Shown: piece by piece, positions 42,420 through 50,907 of the stretch
Numbering within the stretch: position 1 is the first letter of the stretch
How the letters are laid out: each line of letters begins with the position of its first letter
Source of the DNA: Acidimicrobiales bacterium
Lineage (GTDB): Bacteria; Actinomycetota; Acidimicrobiia; Acidimicrobiales; Iamiaceae
Assembly (NCBI GenBank): GCA_030448105.1
Contig: JAUJNP010000006.1
Coordinates: 147,250 to 211,249, forward strand
Length of the DNA stretch: 64,000 nt
Direction of reading: 5' to 3'
Notes under the pieces: generated by a model
What the model saw: the letters and a program-made list of their open reading frames with translations, nothing else
Database searches by the model: none
Told to the model about the DNA's origin: nothing
Made by a program: the position numbers and the translations under genes

Positions 42420-44263
42420 GGCTCCGGCTCCGGCTCGGGGTCGGGGTCGGGCTCCCCGCTGCGCTCGTATGCCCGCACCAACGCCTCGTAGGCGGGCACG
42501 GTGGCCAGCAGCTCGACGTGGGTGCCCGACGCCGCCACCCGGCCGCCCTCGAGGTAGAGCACGCGGTCGGCCAGCGCGATGGTCGACACCCGGTGGGCGA
42601 CCAGCACCGTGGTCATGGCCAGTTCCTCGCGCAGCCCGGCCAGGATCTGCTGCTCGATCCGGGGGTCCACCGCGGCGGTGGCGTCGTCGAGCAGCAGGAG
42701 CCGGGGCTGGCGCAACAGGGCGCGGGCCAGAGCGAGCCGCTGGCGCTGACCGCCGGAGAGGCTGACGCCCCGCTCCCCGAGGACGGTGTCGGGGCCCTTG
42801 GGCAGGGCGGCCACGAACCGGTCGGCCCGGGCGAGGCGGGTGGCCCGGGCCACTTCGGCCGGGTCGACGGTGGCGCCGAGGGTGAGGTTGGACGTCACGG
42901 TGTCGGCGAAGAGGAACGACTCCTGGAACACCATCGCCACCGCGGCGCGGAGGTCGTCGGGGCCGAGGGCGCGAAGGTTCACCCCCCCGAGCGTGATCTG
43001 CCCCGCGTCGGGGTCGGCCAGGCGGGCGAGGAGGTGGCAGAGCGTGCTCTTGCCGCTGCCGGTGGCGCCGGTGACGGCCACGACCTCGCAGGGCGCCACC
43101 GTCAGGCTCAAGCCGTCGAGCACCGGCGAGCCCCCGTACCCGAAGCGCACGTCTCGCGCTTCCACGCCGAGGGGGCCCGGCGGTAGGGCCACCGTGGTGC
43201 CCGGGTCGGGCACGGGTGCCGGTTCGGTGCGCAGGACCTCCTCCAGCCGGTCCACCGACACGACCGCGCGCGGCAGCTCCTGGAGGAGGTAGCCCATGAC
43301 CCGCATCGGCAGGCTGAGCACGCCGAACAGGGCCATGGCCTCGACGAGGTCCCCGGTGGAGACGTCCCCGGTGGACACCCGCCACGACCCGAGGGCTACG
43401 AGCATGATCACGCCGAGGTTCGGCAGCAGGTCGAAGGTCGGCTCGAACGACGCCCGCAGGAACCCGACCCGCAGGCGCTCGGTTCGCAGGCGATCGGCGG
43501 CGGTCGACATCCGCTGCGCCTCGTGGGGTCCGAGCCCCAGGGACTTGACGATGAGCGCGCCGTCGAAGCTCTCGTGGGCGACGGCGGCCACGTCGCCGAA
43601 GCGGGCCTGCACCCGCGCCGCCGGGCCCTCCACCCGGACGGTGTAGAGCCGGTTGGCCAGGGCGAGGAGGGGGAACAAGGTGAGGCCCACCGAGGTCAGC
43701 ACCGGGTCGACGAAGAACAGCCGCACCAGGGCCACCAGGGCGATGACGACGGCGCTGAGCGAGAAGGGCACGGGGTTGATCGTGTCGGTGGCTGCCTCCA
43801 CGTCGATGTCGGCGTGGGCCATGAGCTCGCCGGTGGGGCGGCTCTGGTGGAACGCCAGGGGCGCGGCCAGGTAGGTGTCGGCCACCCGGTGGCGCCAGGT
43901 GACCTGCATCCGGTAGCTGGTCATACCGCAGTAGAAGCGACGGGCGACCACACCGATGGCCCGGAGGAAGGCGACGACCAGGATGGCGACGACCGAGCCG
44001 ACGATGGCGGCGCCGGTGGCCCGCTCCTCGAAGGCGGGGATCACGAGGTGGTCGGTGACCCGGCCGAGGACGACGGTGGAGCCGACCGACATGAGGGCGA
44101 AGACGGTGGCCCCGGCCACGGCCACCGAGAAGGGGACGGGATGGGTGCGCACCGCCGCCGCCACCAACCGCACCCCGCGCCGGAGCACGCTGCCGGCCGG
44201 TGGGCCGGGTGCCACCGGCGCGGCCGCGTCGTCGGCCGGGGGGGCAACGGCTGCGGAGATCAC
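42416..44263 (-). CDS. ABC exporter half-transporter (degenerate Walker B)
   Basis: 615 residues: six-helix domain, Walker A GATGSGKST, signature LSGGQRQR and Walker B LLLLDDATAAVDP. Asp replaces the catalytic Glu, so one of the two ATP sites of the heterodimer is degenerate: Walker motifs of this subunit facing the LSVGE signature of the other. Ends in an acidic EPDPDPEPEPEP tail. The GTG start has TAGGGT 9 nt upstream. Confidence 0.92.
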   Translation of the reverse strand: MISAAVAPPADDAAAPVAPGPPAGSVLRRGVRLVAAAVRTHPVPFSVAVAGATVFALMSVGSTVVLGRVTDHLVIPAFEERATGAAIVGSVVAILVVAFLRAIGVVARRFYCGMTSYRMQVTWRHRVADTYLAAPLAFHQSRPTGELMAHADIDVEAATDTINPVPFSLSAVVIALVALVRLFFVDPVLTSVGLTLFPLLALANRLYTVRVEGPAARVQARFGDVAAVAHESFDGALIVKSLGLGPHEAQRMSTAADRLRTERLRVGFLRASFEPTFDLLPNLGVIMLVALGSWRVSTGDVSTGDLVEAMALFGVLSLPMRVMGYLLQELPRAVVSVDRLEEVLRTEPAPVPDPGTTVALPPGPLGVEARDVRFGYGGSPVLDGLSLTVAPCEVVAVTGATGSGKSTLCHLLARLADPDAGQITLGGVNLRALGPDDLRAAVAMVFQESFLFADTVTSNLTLGATVDPAEVARATRLARADRFVAALPKGPDTVLGERGVSLSGGQRQRLALARALLRQPRLLLLDDATAAVDPRIEQQILAGLREELAMTTVLVAHRVSTIALADRVLYLEGGRVAASGTHVELLATVPAYEALVRAYERSGEPDPDPEPEPEP

Positions 44264-44314
44264 CGGTGGGCCACCCTAGGAGTAGCCCGACCGAGGGCCA
44301 CAAGCCATTGGGCG

Positions 44315-44397
44315 CCAGTAGCACGGCCCCCCGGCGTAGCGAGCGCCATGCGAGCAGCCGGCACGCGAGCGCCGGAGGCGCTTGCCCAGTAGCACGG
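44315..44397. repeat. Direct repeat CCAGTAGCACGG
   Basis: Copies at 44315-44326 and 44386-44397, with further AGTAGC at 44281 and about 44399, between divergent genes. GCGAGCGCC also recurs between them. It could be a regulator site or a small repetitive element. Confidence 0.5.
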
Positions 44398-44429
44398 AGT
44401 AGCACCCGCTCCCGCGTACAGTCCTTGCG

Positions 44430-44768
44430 GTGGAGGGCGCGGTCGTGGCCGAGGTGGCCGCCGAGGCCCGCCGCCGCGGCCTGGCGCCCGGCCCGACCGC
44501 CGGCTTCGCCGCCGCCGTGCTCCGCCGGGAGCAGCCGCGCCCCACCGGCCCCGGTGGCGACGAGGCGCTCGTGGTGGCACTGTCGGCGAGCGGCACCGGC
44601 GAGGCCGATCCGGACGACGGCGTCGCCATCGCCGAGCGGTGGTTGGGGGCCCACGCCGCGCCGGTGGCCGACGCCACCGCCGTGCGTCGCCGGCTCGAGG
44701 GCGATCCCGCCGCCGACCTCGGCGCCTTGGCGGTGGCGGTGCGGGCGGTGCGCCGCGCCGTGCTGTAG
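44430..44768 (+). CDS. Small unknown protein
   Basis: 112 residues from GTG 44430, backed by TACAGT 7 nt upstream. Ala/Arg-rich helices (AEVAAEARRRGLAPGPT, GVAIAERWLGAHAAPVADATAVRRRL, LGALAVAVRAVRRAVL). No domain recognised. Confidence 0.5.
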   Translation: MEGAVVAEVAAEARRRGLAPGPTAGFAAAVLRREQPRPTGPGGDEALVVALSASGTGEADPDDGVAIAERWLGAHAAPVADATAVRRRLEGDPAADLGALAVAVRAVRRAVL

Positions 44769-44884
44769 CCCGGGTCGCACGCGCCTGGGTCGGTTCTGCT
44801 CGCGAACCTGGTGCACAGGAGCGCGAGTCGCGAGCAGAGTCCGGCGACGAGGCCGCGGCCGGGTGTCGACCTAGGGTCTTCGCC

Positions 44885-45571
44885 GTGCGCTCGCCGCTCC
44901 CCGCACTCGTCCTGGCCGCCATCGTGGTCATCGGCGGGGCCGCCGGGTGCGGCCGCGATGAGATCGCGAGCGAGACGGGGACCACCGTCGCCCCGTCGGG
45001 CTCGTCGACGACCTCGGCGGCCACGTCTGGCCCCAGCTCCACCTCCACCCCCACATCCACCGGCTCGTCCACCCCCACATCCACCGGCACGTCTGGTTCG
45101 GCGACCACCACCGTCGCTCCCCTGGCCGCCGCCGGCACCGGAACCCGATCGGGGCCGGCCCGGGGGACGGGGGTGGCCCTGCTCACCGACCTGCGCTTCG
45201 GCGCCAACGCCGGCTTCGACCGGGTCGTGTTCGAGTTCGCCGGCGCCAACCTGCCCGAGTGGTCGGTGGCCTACGACCCCGGCCCCTTCACCGAGGACGG
45301 TTCGGGGTCGCCGGTCCCGGTGCGGGGCCAGGCGTTCCTGCGGGTGCAGATGCAGGGTGGCAGCGGCGTGAACCTCGACACCGGCCAAGTCACCTACGAC
45401 GGTCCCGACCGACTGGCGGGCGGGTCCGGGCCGGTGATCGAAGTGGTGCGCACCGGCGACTTCGAGGCGGTGATGGGCTGGGTCGTCGGCAGCGAGGCGC
45501 GGGTGCCGTTCCGGGTAACCGCCCTCACGTCGCCGTCCCGGCTGGTGATCGACCTGGTCCGGCCCGGCTAG
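44885..45571 (+). CDS. AMIN-like-domain lipoprotein
   Basis: 228 residues. Lipoprotein signal LAAIVVIGGAAGC with the lipidated Cys, a Ser/Thr/Pro spacer with two STPTSTG repeats, then an AMIN-like beta-domain (LLTDLRFGANAGFDRVVFEF...PSRLVIDLVRPG). Such domains bind peptidoglycan or wall polymers. GTG 44885 has TAGGGT 7 nt upstream. Its TAG stop lies in the 28-bp repeat. Confidence 0.82.
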   Translation: MRSPLPALVLAAIVVIGGAAGCGRDEIASETGTTVAPSGSSTTSAATSGPSSTSTPTSTGSSTPTSTGTSGSATTTVAPLAAAGTGTRSGPARGTGVALLTDLRFGANAGFDRVVFEFAGANLPEWSVAYDPGPFTEDGSGSPVPVRGQAFLRVQMQGGSGVNLDTGQVTYDGPDRLAGGSGPVIEVVRTGDFEAVMGWVVGSEARVPFRVTALTSPSRLVIDLVRPG

Positions 45572-45634
45572 GCCAGGCTGTTCGGCTCGGCCCGGCTAGG
45601 CCAGGCTGTTCGGCTCGGCCCGGCTAGGCCAGGC
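45563..45634. repeat. 28-bp tandem repeat carrying stop codons of two convergent genes
   Basis: About 2.6 copies with period 28 (CCCGGCTAGGCCAGGCTG at 45563, 45591 and 45619, spaced by TTCGGCTCGG). The palindromic core GGCTAGGCC gives TAG on the plus strand and TAG on the minus strand. The first copy ends the lipoprotein; the last ends the MBL gene. Confidence 0.9.
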
Positions 45635-46457
45635 CGGCGGCCCGCAGCATGGACGGGGGGATGCCGCCGTCGCCGCCGGCCAACATGGCCGCCCGCTCCA
45701 CGTTCACGACGTCCCAGCCCCGGCCCGGCCATCGGTCCCAGGGGCCCGGCGCCACCCGTGCCGGGTCGCCGTCGGCGTCCACGCAGGCCCGGAGGTAGCC
45801 GGCCAGCTCGGCCATCTCCCGGCGCCCGCCGATGCGCCCGTGGCCGGGCACGATGGTGCCGGCCACGTCGGCCAGGTCGTCGATGGCCGAAGCCCAACCC
45901 GCCGGGTCGCCGTCGAAGGCGAGGGGGGTGACACCGAAGGCGGCCATGGCGCCGGCGAAGAGCACGTCGGCCTCGGGCACGAAGAACACGAGGTTCGTGG
46001 CCGACTGGCCGGCGACAGGCATGGCGAAGATGGCCGGGGTGAGCTGGGCGGGCTCGTCGATCACGTGGCTGACGGGGCGGGTGACCATCTCGACGTCGAA
46101 CTCGTCGGCCAGCTCCGGGAAGAGGCGCCGGTAGACGGCCGGGTTCGGAGACTGGTCGAGGTGAGCGCTGGTGGCGGGCGAGCCCATCACCGCGGCCATG
46201 GCGAACCGACCGGTGCCGCCCACGTACTCGATGTGGTCCCCGGTGAGGGCGATGCGGCGCACGGGGAAGCCGAGGCCGTCGACGGCGTCGCCGAAGGGCT
46301 GGAACTGGGACGCCACGCACAGGGTGTCGATGACGGTCACGCCGTCGGCGTCGATCACCGCGCCGGCGTTGGGCCGGCCCCATCCCGGCTCGGGCTGGAT
46401 CCAGGCGTAGACGCCCTGGGCCAGCTGCTGCAGGTCCGGCCCCGGCCAGCTCACCAC
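45624..46457 (-). CDS. MBL-fold protein with degenerate metal site
   Basis: 277 residues. The overall MBL layout is kept (GAVIDADGVTVIDT, VLFAGAMAAFG, TIVPGHGRIGG), but the HxHxDH motif reads LTGDHIEYVGG, missing two of the His ligands. It may be catalytically altered or non-enzymatic. GTG 46457 has TACCTT 7 nt upstream. Divergent from ppk2. Confidence 0.75.
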   Translation of the reverse strand: MVSWPGPDLQQLAQGVYAWIQPEPGWGRPNAGAVIDADGVTVIDTLCVASQFQPFGDAVDGLGFPVRRIALTGDHIEYVGGTGRFAMAAVMGSPATSAHLDQSPNPAVYRRLFPELADEFDVEMVTRPVSHVIDEPAQLTPAIFAMPVAGQSATNLVFFVPEADVLFAGAMAAFGVTPLAFDGDPAGWASAIDDLADVAGTIVPGHGRIGGRREMAELAGYLRACVDADGDPARVAPGPWDRWPGRGWDVVNVERAAMLAGGDGGIPPSMLRAAGLA

Positions 46458-46464
46458 CGGGCCG

Positions 46465-46474
46465 AAGGTACCGT
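46465..46474. promoter_or_regulatory. Mirror-overlapping divergent -10 boxes (MBL / ppk2)
   Basis: AAGGTACCGT holds TACCTT on the minus strand (46470-46465) and TACCGT on the plus strand (46469-46474), sharing the central TA. Each is 7 nt from its start codon; the whole gap is 24 nt. Confidence 0.6.
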
Positions 46475-46481
46475 TTCGGCC

Positions 46482-47294
46482 ATGAGCCACGCCGACCGGT
46501 GGCGGATCGTGCCCGGCGTGCGACCTGACCTCGTCGCCATCGACCCTGCCGGCACCGACGGGGCCCCGGGGAACAAGTCGGCCACCGGTGAGGAGACGGC
46601 CACCCTGGCCGAGCGCCTGGCCGACCTCCAGGGCCGCCTCTGGGCGGAGTCGGAGCGGTCGCTCCTCGTGGTGCTCCAGGCCATGGACGCCGGCGGCAAG
46701 GACGGGACGGTCAAGCGGGTGTTCCGGGCCATGAACCCCATGGGCATCCAGGCCACGTCGTTCAAGGCCCCGAACGACACCGAGCTGGCCCATGACTTCC
46801 TCTGGAGGATCCACGCCGCCCTGCCCGAGCGGGGCAAGGTGGGCATCTTCAACCGGTCCCACTACGAGGACGTGCTGGTGGTGCGGGTGGAGGAACTGGT
46901 GCCCGAGCCGGTGTGGCGGCCCCGGTACGAGGCGATCCGCGCCTTCGAGCGGATGCTCACGACCGAAGGCACCACGGTGGTGAAGGTGTTCCTCCACATC
47001 TCCAGGGAGGAGCAGGCCGAGCGGTTCAGGGCCCGCCTGGCCGACCCGACCAAGAACTGGAAGTTCGCCGCCGGCGACCTCGACGTCCGGGCCCGCTGGG
47101 ACGACTACCGCGACGCCTACGCCGATGCCATGGAGCAGACGAGCACGGCCACCGCCCCGTGGTTCGTGGTGCCCGCCGACCACAAGTGGTACCGCAACTG
47201 GGCCGTCAGCCGGATCCTGGTCGACGTGCTCGACGCCATGGACCCCCGCTACCCGGCACCGGCCGAAGGCCTCGACCGCATCGTCATCGACTGA
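46482..47294 (+). CDS. ppk2: Polyphosphate kinase 2 family
   Basis: 270 residues. Walker A QAMDAGGKDGT, Walker B region VGIFNRSHYEDVLVVRV, then a lid (RFRARLADPTKNWKF) and PADHKWYRNW. PPK2 enzymes phosphorylate AMP, ADP or GDP with polyphosphate; the class cannot be fixed by eye. ATG 46482 has TACCGT 7 nt upstream. It overlaps the convergent thioesterase by 11 nt. Confidence 0.92.
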   Translation: MSHADRWRIVPGVRPDLVAIDPAGTDGAPGNKSATGEETATLAERLADLQGRLWAESERSLLVVLQAMDAGGKDGTVKRVFRAMNPMGIQATSFKAPNDTELAHDFLWRIHAALPERGKVGIFNRSHYEDVLVVRVEELVPEPVWRPRYEAIRAFERMLTTEGTTVVKVFLHISREEQAERFRARLADPTKNWKFAAGDLDVRARWDDYRDAYADAMEQTSTATAPWFVVPADHKWYRNWAVSRILVDVLDAMDPRYPAPAEGLDRIVID

Positions 47295-48069
47295 CGACGG
47301 CCGAGGCCCGCACCGTCCCATCCACCGTGAGCCACATCCCGGTGCCCACGTCGCCGATGCCGACGTCGACGATGCCGACGTCAACGATGCCGACGTCAAC
47401 GAGTGGGGCCGTCAGGAGCTGCACGGCGTCGGAGGGCTCGATGGCGTCGCGGTACTCCATCTCCGCCCAGGCGGGCACCACACCCAGGCGGGCCAGCTCG
47501 TCTTCCACCGCCTCCCAAGTGGCGGCGTTGTTGGCGTGGCCGAAGCGGTCGACGTCGGTGCTGCGCAGCGGCCAGGGGCGGCACTGGGCGCCTCCGGGTG
47601 CTGGCCCGTGCTGGAGGCGGGCGCTCACCTCCCGGCCGCCGGCCGCCTCCCCGTAGGCGTCGAGGAATGCCTGGTCGAGCGGGGCCGGACGGCCGGTGCG
47701 GGGGTCCAGGCGCACCCAGAGGGCGGCGGCCTCCACCCGGCCCCCGCGGTCGCCCGTCAGCGAGGTGCGTCGCTCGGCCCACCGGCGGCCGAGCCCACCG
47801 CAGAACGTGGTGACCTCCACCATCTCGGCCCCCCGCACCTGCTGTTCCACCACCATCACCGTGCGGCGCACCACCCAGGCCGCCGATGGGTCGAACCCGG
47901 CGTCGCGGCTGTCGTCGTTGGCCACGTCCTGCAGGTAGCGGGCGATCGAGTCGAGCCGCAACCGGCCGGTGGCGTCGGCGTCGCCCCAACGCACCCGACG
48001 GGTGGCCGAGAACCGCCGGCCCCGATCGGGCAGCGGGACGAGGTCGCCCCTACCAGGAACCGCCGCCAC
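47284..48069 (-). CDS. Acyl-ACP thioesterase-like (double hotdog) protein
   Basis: 261 residues. First hotdog: VRWGDADATGRLRLDSIARYLQD; second: LRSTDVDRFGHANNAATWEAVED, with the Asn/His catalytic residues of FatA-type thioesterases. Near the C-terminus a 15-bp repeat gives VDVGIVDVGIVDVGIGDVGT, an insertion in the last beta-hairpin. GTG 48069 overlaps the DUF2207 gene by 20 nt. Likely releases fatty acids from ACP or CoA. Confidence 0.82.
   Translation of the reverse strand: MAAVPGRGDLVPLPDRGRRFSATRRVRWGDADATGRLRLDSIARYLQDVANDDSRDAGFDPSAAWVVRRTVMVVEQQVRGAEMVEVTTFCGGLGRRWAERRTSLTGDRGGRVEAAALWVRLDPRTGRPAPLDQAFLDAYGEAAGGREVSARLQHGPAPGGAQCRPWPLRSTDVDRFGHANNAATWEAVEDELARLGVVPAWAEMEYRDAIEPSDAVQLLTAPLVDVGIVDVGIVDVGIGDVGTGMWLTVDGTVRASAVVSR
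47345..47401. repeat. 15-bp in-frame tandem repeat in thioesterase
   Basis: About four copies of the unit CGATGCCGACGTCAA, keeping frame on the minus strand and encoding VDVGI. Confidence 0.8.
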
Positions 48070-49900
48070 CGCCGCCGACGCCGCCGCCGCTGAAGCCGCC
48101 GCCGCCGAAGCCGCTGCCCCCCGAGGAGCCCGGGGTGGAGGCGATGGTGCCGGCGGTGCTGGTGGTGAAGGTGCTCATGGCGCCGGAGAAGGTGACGTAG
48201 TTGAAGGCGTACGGGCTTACGTACCAGTTGGTCTGGGGCAGCTCACCGTTGAGGCCGGCGAAGGTGCGGGCCCACTTGTCGACCGCGCCGAACACCACGG
48301 CATAGGGCAGGTACTCGGAGAACAGGTGCTGACGCTCGGCGAAGGCGGCCCGGTCCTTCTCGGACTCGTCGATGAACTGCTTGAAGCCCCGGATCCGCCG
48401 CACGGTGGCGTACCCCTTGGGCGTGCGGGCCGGGAACGCCTTGTTGGCGAAGACGAGGAGGAGCCCGAGGAGCACGACGGGCAGGCCCAGCAGCGCGTAG
48501 CTGGTGAACAGGGCCAGCACGATGGTCAGGACGATGCCGGCCACGATCACCGTGACCGCCAGGCAACCGGCCTTGGTGCGAACCTGATCGGGCCGGTGGC
48601 GGTACCAGCGGTTGGCCATCATGTCCTCGTAGAGCTGCTCCTCGACCGCCTTCAGGTGCTTGGCGAAGTGGTTCTTGAGCTCCGAGAGCGTCACCGAGGG
48701 ACCCTTGGCGAAGAGGGCCGTGAGCAGGGTGTTCTCGTACTCCTTCAGGCCGGTGCCGGGCTCGAGCGAGTCGAGCTGCCAGTCGGTGGACCCGAACCAG
48801 CCCTCCTTGGGGATCTCGGTGATGCGCAGGTAGCCGCGCACGGCCAGGTCGACGATGGTGGCGGTGACGTCGAGGGTGTTGGCCTGCTCGTCGATGAGGG
48901 TGCCCACCTGGCCCGGGCGCAGCCCTTCGGGGGGCACGAACTCCACCGGCACCGGGTCGGTGTCGCGCAAAGGCGCCGGCTCGCTGCTGTCGTCGACGTT
49001 GCCGAAGGCGACGTCGGTGGCCGAGCCGGTGTAGCGGCGGTCACGACCCACCCGGGTGAGGAGCAGGACGAAGCCCCCCACGGCGGCGGCGGCGAGGCCG
49101 CCCGCCGGCACCACGGTGTCGGGCCGCAGCGCGAAGGCGCTGGCCAGCGTGCGACGCTGCTCCAGGATGGGCTTCGGCGTGGGCGACACCACGCCGACCG
49201 GGAAGCCCACCACCACGGTGAGGCCCGCCGATGGGGCCAGGGGGCCGTGGGCGAAGCGGGCTTCGCCTTCGCCCTTGCTGGACTGGGCACAGGCCAGGCG
49301 GGACTGCACCGGCCCGGCGAAACAGGCCACCTGCTCGACCGCTCCGGGCACCTTCACCGTGGCGCTCACCTTCTCCATGAGCACCGGCCAGTCGTTGCCG
49401 GTGATGTTGAGGTAGAGCTCGTCGTGGTCGGCGAAGTGGTTGAGGGCGCCTTGCAGCCGGTAGGAGATCCGGTAGCGGTGCACACCGGTGATGGTGCGGT
49501 CGGGATCGCCGACCTTGAGCACCACCTGGTTTCCCTCCGTGCTCCTCGAGTACTCGTCCGGGGTGCCCGGGTCGGCCGACACCTCGATCACGTCGAGTGG
49601 CGTGACCCGGTCGTAGCCCTCCTTGACGTCGTCGTAGGGGAATCGGATGGGGATGTGGCGCAGGATGCCGTGGCGGGGGGTGGAGCCGAAGTCGTAGGTG
49701 ATGTCCTCGGTGACGGTGACCTCGCCGTTGCGGGCGATCTCCACGTTGGACACGTAGTCGGTGATCCGCTCTCCGAGCGGCGACTGCCGCTCCCCGGCCC
49801 CGGCCCCGGCGCCGCCGCCCGCGATCGCGGCCAGGCAGACCGACACCACGAGGAGGAGCCCGCCCGACCACCGCGCGCCCGTCCTCCGCCCCCGGTCCAT
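48050..49900 (-). CDS. DUF2207 membrane protein
   Basis: 616 residues. Signal peptide, DUF2207 domain (ITDYVSNVEIARNGEVTVTE, SYRLQGALNHFADHDELYLN), one helix near residue 280, a cytoplasmic region (LIDEQANTLDVTATIVDLAVRGY), a hydrophobic pair (AVTVIVAGIVLTIVLALF) and the family-typical Gly-rich end GSGFGGGGFSGGG...GGSW. Function unknown. ATG 49900 has TACGCT 8 nt upstream. Confidence 0.88.
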   Translation of the reverse strand: MDRGRRTGARWSGGLLLVVSVCLAAIAGGGAGAGAGERQSPLGERITDYVSNVEIARNGEVTVTEDITYDFGSTPRHGILRHIPIRFPYDDVKEGYDRVTPLDVIEVSADPGTPDEYSRSTEGNQVVLKVGDPDRTITGVHRYRISYRLQGALNHFADHDELYLNITGNDWPVLMEKVSATVKVPGAVEQVACFAGPVQSRLACAQSSKGEGEARFAHGPLAPSAGLTVVVGFPVGVVSPTPKPILEQRRTLASAFALRPDTVVPAGGLAAAAVGGFVLLLTRVGRDRRYTGSATDVAFGNVDDSSEPAPLRDTDPVPVEFVPPEGLRPGQVGTLIDEQANTLDVTATIVDLAVRGYLRITEIPKEGWFGSTDWQLDSLEPGTGLKEYENTLLTALFAKGPSVTLSELKNHFAKHLKAVEEQLYEDMMANRWYRHRPDQVRTKAGCLAVTVIVAGIVLTIVLALFTSYALLGLPVVLLGLLLVFANKAFPARTPKGYATVRRIRGFKQFIDESEKDRAAFAERQHLFSEYLPYAVVFGAVDKWARTFAGLNGELPQTNWYVSPYAFNYVTFSGAMSTFTTSTAGTIASTPGSSGGSGFGGGGFSGGGVGGGGGGSW

Positions 49901-49947
49901 TGGCGCGGAGCGTAGACCCGGCCCCGTTGGGCGCCGCCTGCGCCCGC

Positions 49948-50907
49948 CTACACCCCTTGGACCACGCCGTCGAGGGCGTCGTCGATGGTGGTCATCACGT
50001 CGTCGCCCAGCGCCACGCCGGATGCGGCCGCGTTGTCGTCGACCTGGGACGGGCGGCTGGCACCGATGATGGCCGAGGCCACGTTCTCGTGCTGGAGCAC
50101 CCAGGCGAGGGCGAGCTGGGCCATGGAGAGCCCCGCCTCCTTCGCGATCGGCGCCAGGCCCTGCACCGCCTCGAGGATCCGGTCGTCGCGCCAGGCGTCC
50201 ATCATCCCGCCCATCTCGGGACTGGCCGCCCGGGAGTCCTCAGGAGGCGGGCTCCCCGGCCGGTACTTGCCCGTCAGCACGCCCTGAGCCAACGGTGACC
50301 AGACGATCTGGCTGATGCCGTTGGCCGCGCACAGCGGCATGACCTCGGCCTCGGGGCGCCGGTAAAGGGCGGAGTACTGGGGCTGGCTGGACACGAAGGG
50401 CTCGAAGCCCTTGGCGGCGACGAGGTCGAGGCTCTCCTGGATGTGCCGGGGGCCCCACTCGCTGAACCCCAGGTAGCGGGCCTTGCCCTGGCGGACCACC
50501 TCGGTGAGGGCCTCCATGGTCTCCTCCAGCGGCGTGTCCCGGTCGTAGCGGTGGCACTGGTAGAGGTCGATGTGGTCCACGCCCAGGCGCCGCAGGGAGT
50601 CGTCCACCTGCTTGCGGATCTGGGCGGCCGACAGCCCGAAGTCGTCGTCGGACATGGGGAAGTACACCTTGGTGGCCAGCACGTAGGAGTCGCGGTCGTG
50701 GTCGGCCAGGATCCGGCCGAGGACGGTCTCGGCCGCGCCCCGGCCGTACACGTTGGCGGTGTCGAAGAAGTTGATACCGACGTCGAAGGCCCGCTTCATG
50801 CAGGCCTCCGCGGCGTCGGCTTCCACGCCGACGCCGTAGGTGAGCCAGGAACCGAGGCTGATCTCGGACACCTCGAGGTCGCTGCTGCCGAGCTTGCGGT
50901 ACTCCAT
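49948..50907 (-). CDS. Aldo/keto reductase
   Basis: 319 residues, TIM barrel. Tetrad: Asp and Tyr in FFDTANVYGRG, Lys in VLATKVYF, His in LYQCHRYD. The C-terminal cofactor loop is SAIIGASRPSQVDDN. It reduces an aldehyde or ketone with NADPH; related to Kv-beta/YghZ types. ATG 50907 shares one base with the msrB stop, so the two are coupled. Confidence 0.92.
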   Translation of the reverse strand: MEYRKLGSSDLEVSEISLGSWLTYGVGVEADAAEACMKRAFDVGINFFDTANVYGRGAAETVLGRILADHDRDSYVLATKVYFPMSDDDFGLSAAQIRKQVDDSLRRLGVDHIDLYQCHRYDRDTPLEETMEALTEVVRQGKARYLGFSEWGPRHIQESLDLVAAKGFEPFVSSQPQYSALYRRPEAEVMPLCAANGISQIVWSPLAQGVLTGKYRPGSPPPEDSRAASPEMGGMMDAWRDDRILEAVQGLAPIAKEAGLSMAQLALAWVLQHENVASAIIGASRPSQVDDNAAASGVALGDDVMTTIDDALDGVVQGV

